DNA of 8,174 nt from Ruminococcaceae bacterium UBA6855 (GTDB lineage: Bacteria > Bacillota > Clostridia > Oscillospirales > Acutalibacteraceae): positions 5,907 to 14,080 of the forward strand of contig DKDF01000041.1 of NCBI GenBank assembly GCA_002451755.1, read 5' to 3'. A program made the position numbers and the translations under genes. The notes beneath the pieces were generated by a model. The model had not been told where the DNA came from. It searched no databases and saw only the letters and a program-made list of their open reading frames with translations. Numbering within the stretch: the first letter of the stretch is position 1; each line of letters begins with the position of its first letter. Of this stretch, positions 5,254 to 8,174 are shown piece after piece.

Positions 5254-7476
5254 ATGAAAAAACGCAGCATGGTATGCCGACTCGGAAAGTTTCCCCAGCT
5301 GACGAGAACAGTATTCACCTCCGCCGACGGTCTCGCGTCGGACAACATAACCGCGCTCTGCTACGGCGCGGACAACTGCCTCTATGTCGGAACGGACAGA
5401 GGTCTTTCGAAGATAGACGGAAAGAAGATAACCACAGTCGATATCGGCATTGAAAACGCGCCGATATCCATGCTCTTCTGCGCAAACGACGGGCATATCT
5501 TCGTCGGCACGGGCAAGAGCATAATCGAGCTCAGCGGCAAAAAAATCATAGCGTCCCGCGAATTCTCGTCCGACGCCGTTGCGATGAAGCAGGACTGCGA
5601 CAACGTCACATGGGTTCTCACAAAGACAGTTCTCTACCGCTTCCCGCAGGGAGCTAAAGAACACGATCTCAAGATCGGCGTGCCCGGCAAGGGCAGCTGC
5701 ATCGCCGTTTTCGGCAACAACAAAGTCTATGTCGGAACCGAGAGCGACGGTCTCCACGCGCTCGTCGGCAAGAGATGGCACTGGTCGGAGCTCATGGAGG
5801 GCGTGACCGGAATACTCAGCAACAACATATCCTGCCTCGACATTGACCCCGCGGGCGATGTCTGGATAGGCACGGACAAGGGCGTCTGCGTCTACGACGA
5901 CAACAGCTACTGGCTCGACAATTCGAAGATAACCGGTCTGCCTAAGGGTGAGATAACCGGCATGGCGACCGACAGCGAGGGAAGAAGATACTTCACGACC
6001 TCCTGCGGTCTCATAATTCTTCACAACGGCAAGCTCTCATATTACGGCTACAAACGCTGGCTGCCCGATATGCACGCGACAGGAATCGTCCTCTCGCCCG
6101 ACGGCAGCTTCTGCGTCTCCACCGCGTCCGGCGGAATCAGCGTTTTCAAAACCGAGATGATGACGCTCGAAGAGAAGGCGAAAAAACTTCGCGCATTCAG
6201 CGAGAAATACAATGTCCGCAAGGACGGCTTTGTGCTCGAGCGTGCGCTTGAGCACGAGGGCGTTGTGTCCGAAGACGAGGGCTATGTCTGCACCGGCGAC
6301 AACGACGGACTCTGGACGGGACTCTATCTCGGCGCACTGTGCTTTGAATATGCCTGCACCAAGGACCCGGAGGTTCGCGCCGCGGCTCACCGCTCGCTGC
6401 TCGCGATGATAAAGCTCACCGAGATAACGGGCATAGAGGGCTTCACCGCCCGCTCGATAAGATACATCGACGAAGCCGGCTACGGCACGGGCGTGCGCCA
6501 CGAATGGCACCACACCGCCGACAAGGACGGCAACGAGCTCGAGTGGCTCGGCGAAACTTCGTCCGACGAGATGGTCGGTCATTTCTACGCATATTCAAAC
6601 TACTTCGATCTCGTCGCGGACGACGAGGAGAAGAAGCTGATAGCCTCCGTTGTCAAGAAGATTCTCGACCACATTCTCGACAACAAGTTCAGACTCGTTG
6701 ACACCGACGGCGTGCCGACCACATGGGCGAACTGGGATCCCGATCTGCTCAACAACGACCACAAGTGGATATATGAAAAGGGCACGAACTCGCTTCAGAT
6801 CCTGACCTTCCTCAAGGCGGGATATCATATCACCGGCGATAAGAGATATGAAGACGCGTTCGAATATCTCATCAAGGACAAGCACTTTGCCATGAACCTC
6901 ATGCAGTATAAAATCCTTGACGGTCACCTGCTCCACATTGACGACAACCACGATTTCCTCATGATATCGCTGCTCATGCGCTATGTTGACGACCCGAAGC
7001 TGCGCTCCGTATTCGCCATGGGTCTGACGCATCACTGGGACGACGAAAAGGCGGAGCACAACGCGTTCTTCAACTTCGTCTATGGCGCGTGCACGGGCGA
7101 GCAGTGCGACATCGAGACTTCTATAGACGAGCTCGCAGACTACCCGATGGATCAAATTCTCTGGACGCTCTACAACAGCTGGCGCGACCTTGACTGGGAT
7201 ATGCGCCCGACGGAGGTCGGCATGATCCCGCAGCTCTATTATCCGCTCCCGGCGCACGAGAGGCGCATAACCAGCAACGACAGCAACCGCTTCGTCGCTG
7301 ACTCCGGCATCGCCGGCGAAGCCGAGCGCCTGTTCACTAAATCGGACGACCCGACGGCGTTCACGATGTTCCCCGGCACGGGCGACGACCACGGAATGTA
7401 CCTCATGGCGTGCACGAACTACACCCACCCCTACTGGTTCGCGCGCTACTATGGGCTCATCGAAGAGGCTGAATAA
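5254..7476 (+). CDS. Two-domain protein: seven-bladed beta-propeller plus (alpha/alpha)6-barrel-like domain
   Basis: This 740-residue protein starts at the ATG after AAGGAG (5241-5246). There is no signal peptide or membrane helix, so it should be cytoplasmic. Residues about 18-300 hold seven degenerate propeller blades of the two-component-regulator type, with the recurring 'hydrophobic core, D/N, W/Y-V-G-T-x-x-G-L' pattern. Examples are NCLYVGTDRGLSKIDG (41-56), NKVYVGTESDGLHAL (156-170) and GDVWIGTDKGVCVYDD (201-216). Residues about 325-735 are mostly helical with repeated aromatic and acidic clusters: TGDNDGLWTGLYLGAL (347-362), ETSSDEMVGHFYAYSNYFDL (434-453), THHWDDEKAEHN (592-603) and GTGDDHGMYLM (708-718). 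These resemble the inner-face motifs of six-hairpin glycoside hydrolases and lyases. The 'DGLWTG..L' and 'SSDEM.GH' clusters are good active-site candidates. I cannot assign a family or substrate. Divergence from an aldolase suggests sugar or sugar-acid metabolism. Confidence 0.9.
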   Translation: MKKRSMVCRLGKFPQLTRTVFTSADGLASDNITALCYGADNCLYVGTDRGLSKIDGKKITTVDIGIENAPISMLFCANDGHIFVGTGKSIIELSGKKIIASREFSSDAVAMKQDCDNVTWVLTKTVLYRFPQGAKEHDLKIGVPGKGSCIAVFGNNKVYVGTESDGLHALVGKRWHWSELMEGVTGILSNNISCLDIDPAGDVWIGTDKGVCVYDDNSYWLDNSKITGLPKGEITGMATDSEGRRYFTTSCGLIILHNGKLSYYGYKRWLPDMHATGIVLSPDGSFCVSTASGGISVFKTEMMTLEEKAKKLRAFSEKYNVRKDGFVLERALEHEGVVSEDEGYVCTGDNDGLWTGLYLGALCFEYACTKDPEVRAAAHRSLLAMIKLTEITGIEGFTARSIRYIDEAGYGTGVRHEWHHTADKDGNELEWLGETSSDEMVGHFYAYSNYFDLVADDEEKKLIASVVKKILDHILDNKFRLVDTDGVPTTWANWDPDLLNNDHKWIYEKGTNSLQILTFLKAGYHITGDKRYEDAFEYLIKDKHFAMNLMQYKILDGHLLHIDDNHDFLMISLLMRYVDDPKLRSVFAMGLTHHWDDEKAEHNAFFNFVYGACTGEQCDIETSIDELADYPMDQILWTLYNSWRDLDWDMRPTEVGMIPQLYYPLPAHERRITSNDSNRFVADSGIAGEAERLFTKSDDPTAFTMFPGTGDDHGMYLMACTNYTHPYWFARYYGLIEEAE

Positions 7477-7490
7477 AATACAAAGCAGAA

Positions 7491-7523
7491 ATCCTACCCG
7501 CAGAAAAGTGGGTAGGATTTTTT
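7491..7523 (+). terminator. Intrinsic terminator after the propeller/helical-barrel gene
   Basis: A perfect 9-bp stem, ATCCTACCC (7491-7499) with GGGTAGGAT (7510-7518), has a 10-nt loop and runs straight into a T6 tract. The stop codon ends at 7476, 14 nt upstream. The complementary strand has a poorer tail (ATTTCTGC) but may also slow transcription coming from the 7599-8174 genes. Confidence 0.92.
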
Positions 7524-7546
7524 GTTGCAAGTGAAAGTGAGCAGTG

Positions 7547-7582
7547 AAAAAAACTCGCGATATCGGCAGGTATAATCCGCCG
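7547..7582 (-). terminator. Possible weak terminator for the 7599-8174 operon
   Basis: On the minus strand an imperfect hairpin CGGC..GG / CC..GCCG (7582-7564) is followed after about 10 nt by a T7 run (7553-7547). The distance to the T run is longer than usual, so this is tentative. Confidence 0.3.
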
Positions 7583-7598
7583 TGAAATCCGCACAAAT

Positions 7599-7802
7599 TT
7601 ATTCCTTCTCAAAGCTCACGGACTTTTCTTTCATCGAGATTTTTCCGACCCGATAGCCGTAGTTCGTAAGCTCCTTTTTGAAATTCAGAAACGAGTGGTC
7701 TATCGGCACGCCCGCGATATTTTGTATTTCATCAAAAGTGAGCCTCAGCGACTGCGCGCCGCTGTTTTTGACATATTCCCAAAGTGCGTTGTATTTGCTC
7801 AT
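7599..7802 (-). CDS. Conserved small protein of unknown function (67 residues)
   Basis: The 67-residue protein is basic and soluble, with no signal or membrane segment. It opens with MSKYNALWEYVKNSG, a helix, continues with LTFDEIQNIAGVPIDHSFLN, which looks like a small helix-turn-helix-like segment, and ends in a basic hairpin (YGYRVGKISMKEKSVSFEK). I recognise the layout 'KY.ALW.Y', 'LTF.EI..I.G.PIDHSFLN.KKEL..YGY.V.KIS' from small uncharacterised Firmicute proteins; no function is known to me. The ATG at 7800-7802 is preceded by GAGG about 8 nt upstream and lies 12 nt after the stop of the Cys-rich gene, so the two are likely translated from one message. A nucleic-acid-binding role is possible from the charge and layout but not shown. 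Confidence 0.85.
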   Translation of the reverse strand: MSKYNALWEYVKNSGAQSLRLTFDEIQNIAGVPIDHSFLNFKKELTNYGYRVGKISMKEKSVSFEKE

Positions 7803-7814
7803 TTTTTCGCCTCG

Positions 7815-8174
7815 TTATTCGTCAATATAGCTGTTTTTCTTTTCGAGCATCCACGGGATAGCCGCCTCGAAGTCGAGCTGAATGACGGGGAGCGGAAAAT
7901 CCGGCTCCAACATGTCGATACGGTCGCTGAACGAAACGCCGAAATTCGGCGAGAGCGGATATGTTGCTTTTTCGTCCCAACAGGCTGTTGAGTCGCTCGT
8001 CGGTTTCCACGCGCTTTCGCCGCTGAGTAAAGTTGCGCAGATATGGCAAAATCCGCCGCAGCACAGCGTGTTTTCGTCTTTGGCGTAATAGACGCAACAT
8101 TCGCATATCTTTTTCATGTCAACGCCGAGCGCGGAGAAAAAGTCCCGGATATTCTGCGGAAGTTTATCGACGGC
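7815..8174 (-). CDS. Cysteine-rich protein of unknown function (5' partial, runs off the window)
   Basis: The frame is open from the right edge to TAA at 7815-7817, giving at least 119 residues. An internal ATG at 8117 would give 100 residues, but there is no ribosome site before it. The residues upstream (AVDKLPQNIRDFFSALGVD) form a sensible amphipathic segment in the same frame, so the true start is beyond the window. Eight cysteines fall within about 42 residues (C24, C26, C27, C38, C39, C43, C46, C65 counted from the edge), including CECC, CCGGFCHIC and a later ACWDE. This suggests a bound metal, perhaps zinc or an Fe-S cluster. The C-terminal half is acidic and proline-rich (EPDFPLPVIQLDFEAAIPW). 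There is no membrane segment. I do not recognise the family. It is upstream of, and 12 nt from, the 67-residue gene in a probable operon. Confidence 0.75.
   Translation of the reverse strand, partial: AVDKLPQNIRDFFSALGVDMKKICECCVYYAKDENTLCCGGFCHICATLLSGESAWKPTSDSTACWDEKATYPLSPNFGVSFSDRIDMLEPDFPLPVIQLDFEAAIPWMLEKKNSYIDE

Noticed and set aside
5206..6024. 272-codon minus-strand frame inside the propeller gene
   Set aside because: It is antisense to seven clear propeller blades. It shows no domain and has no promoter or ribosome site.
6037..6582. 181-codon minus-strand frame
   Set aside because: Antisense shadow of the helical-barrel gene, with low-complexity Val/Ala/Arg content.
6595..7596. 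333-codon minus-strand frame antisense to the propeller/helical-barrel gene
   Set aside because: The Val/Arg/Glu-rich composition is typical of a complement frame of a GC-rich gene. It has no family motif and would cross the terminator at 7491-7523.

Overview
The window looks like a chromosomal segment from a Clostridia-type Firmicute, probably an uncultured gut Oscillospirales-like lineage. Reasons: strong AGGAGG-type ribosome binding sites, TTGACA/TATAAT promoters, intrinsic terminators after nearly every gene, a KtrAB-type potassium system, and a lipoprotein with a clostridial-style signal peptide and Ser/Ala/Asp/Gln-rich linker. The lineage is an inference. No rRNA, tRNA, insertion sequence, phage gene or CRISPR array is visible.

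Layout. (1) 2-88 (+): the last 28 codons of a Cof-type HAD phosphatase, then a hairpin terminator at 113-142. (2) 145-2340 (-): a complete transcription unit. It has a TTGACT/TATAAT promoter (2311-2338), a yybP-ykoY (manganese) riboswitch (about 2190-2306), an overlapping terminator (2163-2200), then ktrB (845-2143) and ktrA (145-828), the membrane and gating subunits of a K+ uptake system. (3) 2371-3427 (-): a lipoprotein with its own promoter and terminator. (4) 3581-4012 (+): a small four-helix, ferritin-like protein with its own terminator. (5) 4129-5068 (-): a DapA/NanA-superfamily class I aldolase or lyase. It is divergent from (6) 5254-7476 (+): a 740-residue protein made of a seven-bladed beta-propeller and an alpha-helical C-terminal domain resembling (alpha/alpha)6-barrel sugar enzymes. 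The 185-bp gap between them carries both promoters, an inverted repeat over the aldolase -35 and a leader hairpin. (7) 7599-8174 (-): two co-oriented small genes, a conserved 67-residue protein of unknown function and, upstream, a cysteine-rich protein running off the window edge.

How the parts work together. KtrB and KtrA should form a K+ channel-like uptake complex gated by nucleotides (and, in relatives, c-di-AMP). The striking point is the RNA switch in front of them: yybP-ykoY RNAs normally sense Mn2+ and switch on Mn2+ exporters, so here K+ uptake appears to be placed under a metal-sensing antitermination switch. The divergent aldolase and propeller/helical-barrel pair look like a small, co-regulated cytoplasmic carbohydrate or acidic-sugar pathway of unknown substrate. 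The aldolase keeps the Schiff-base lysine and the catalytic tyrosine but lacks the arginine typical of true dihydrodipicolinate synthases.
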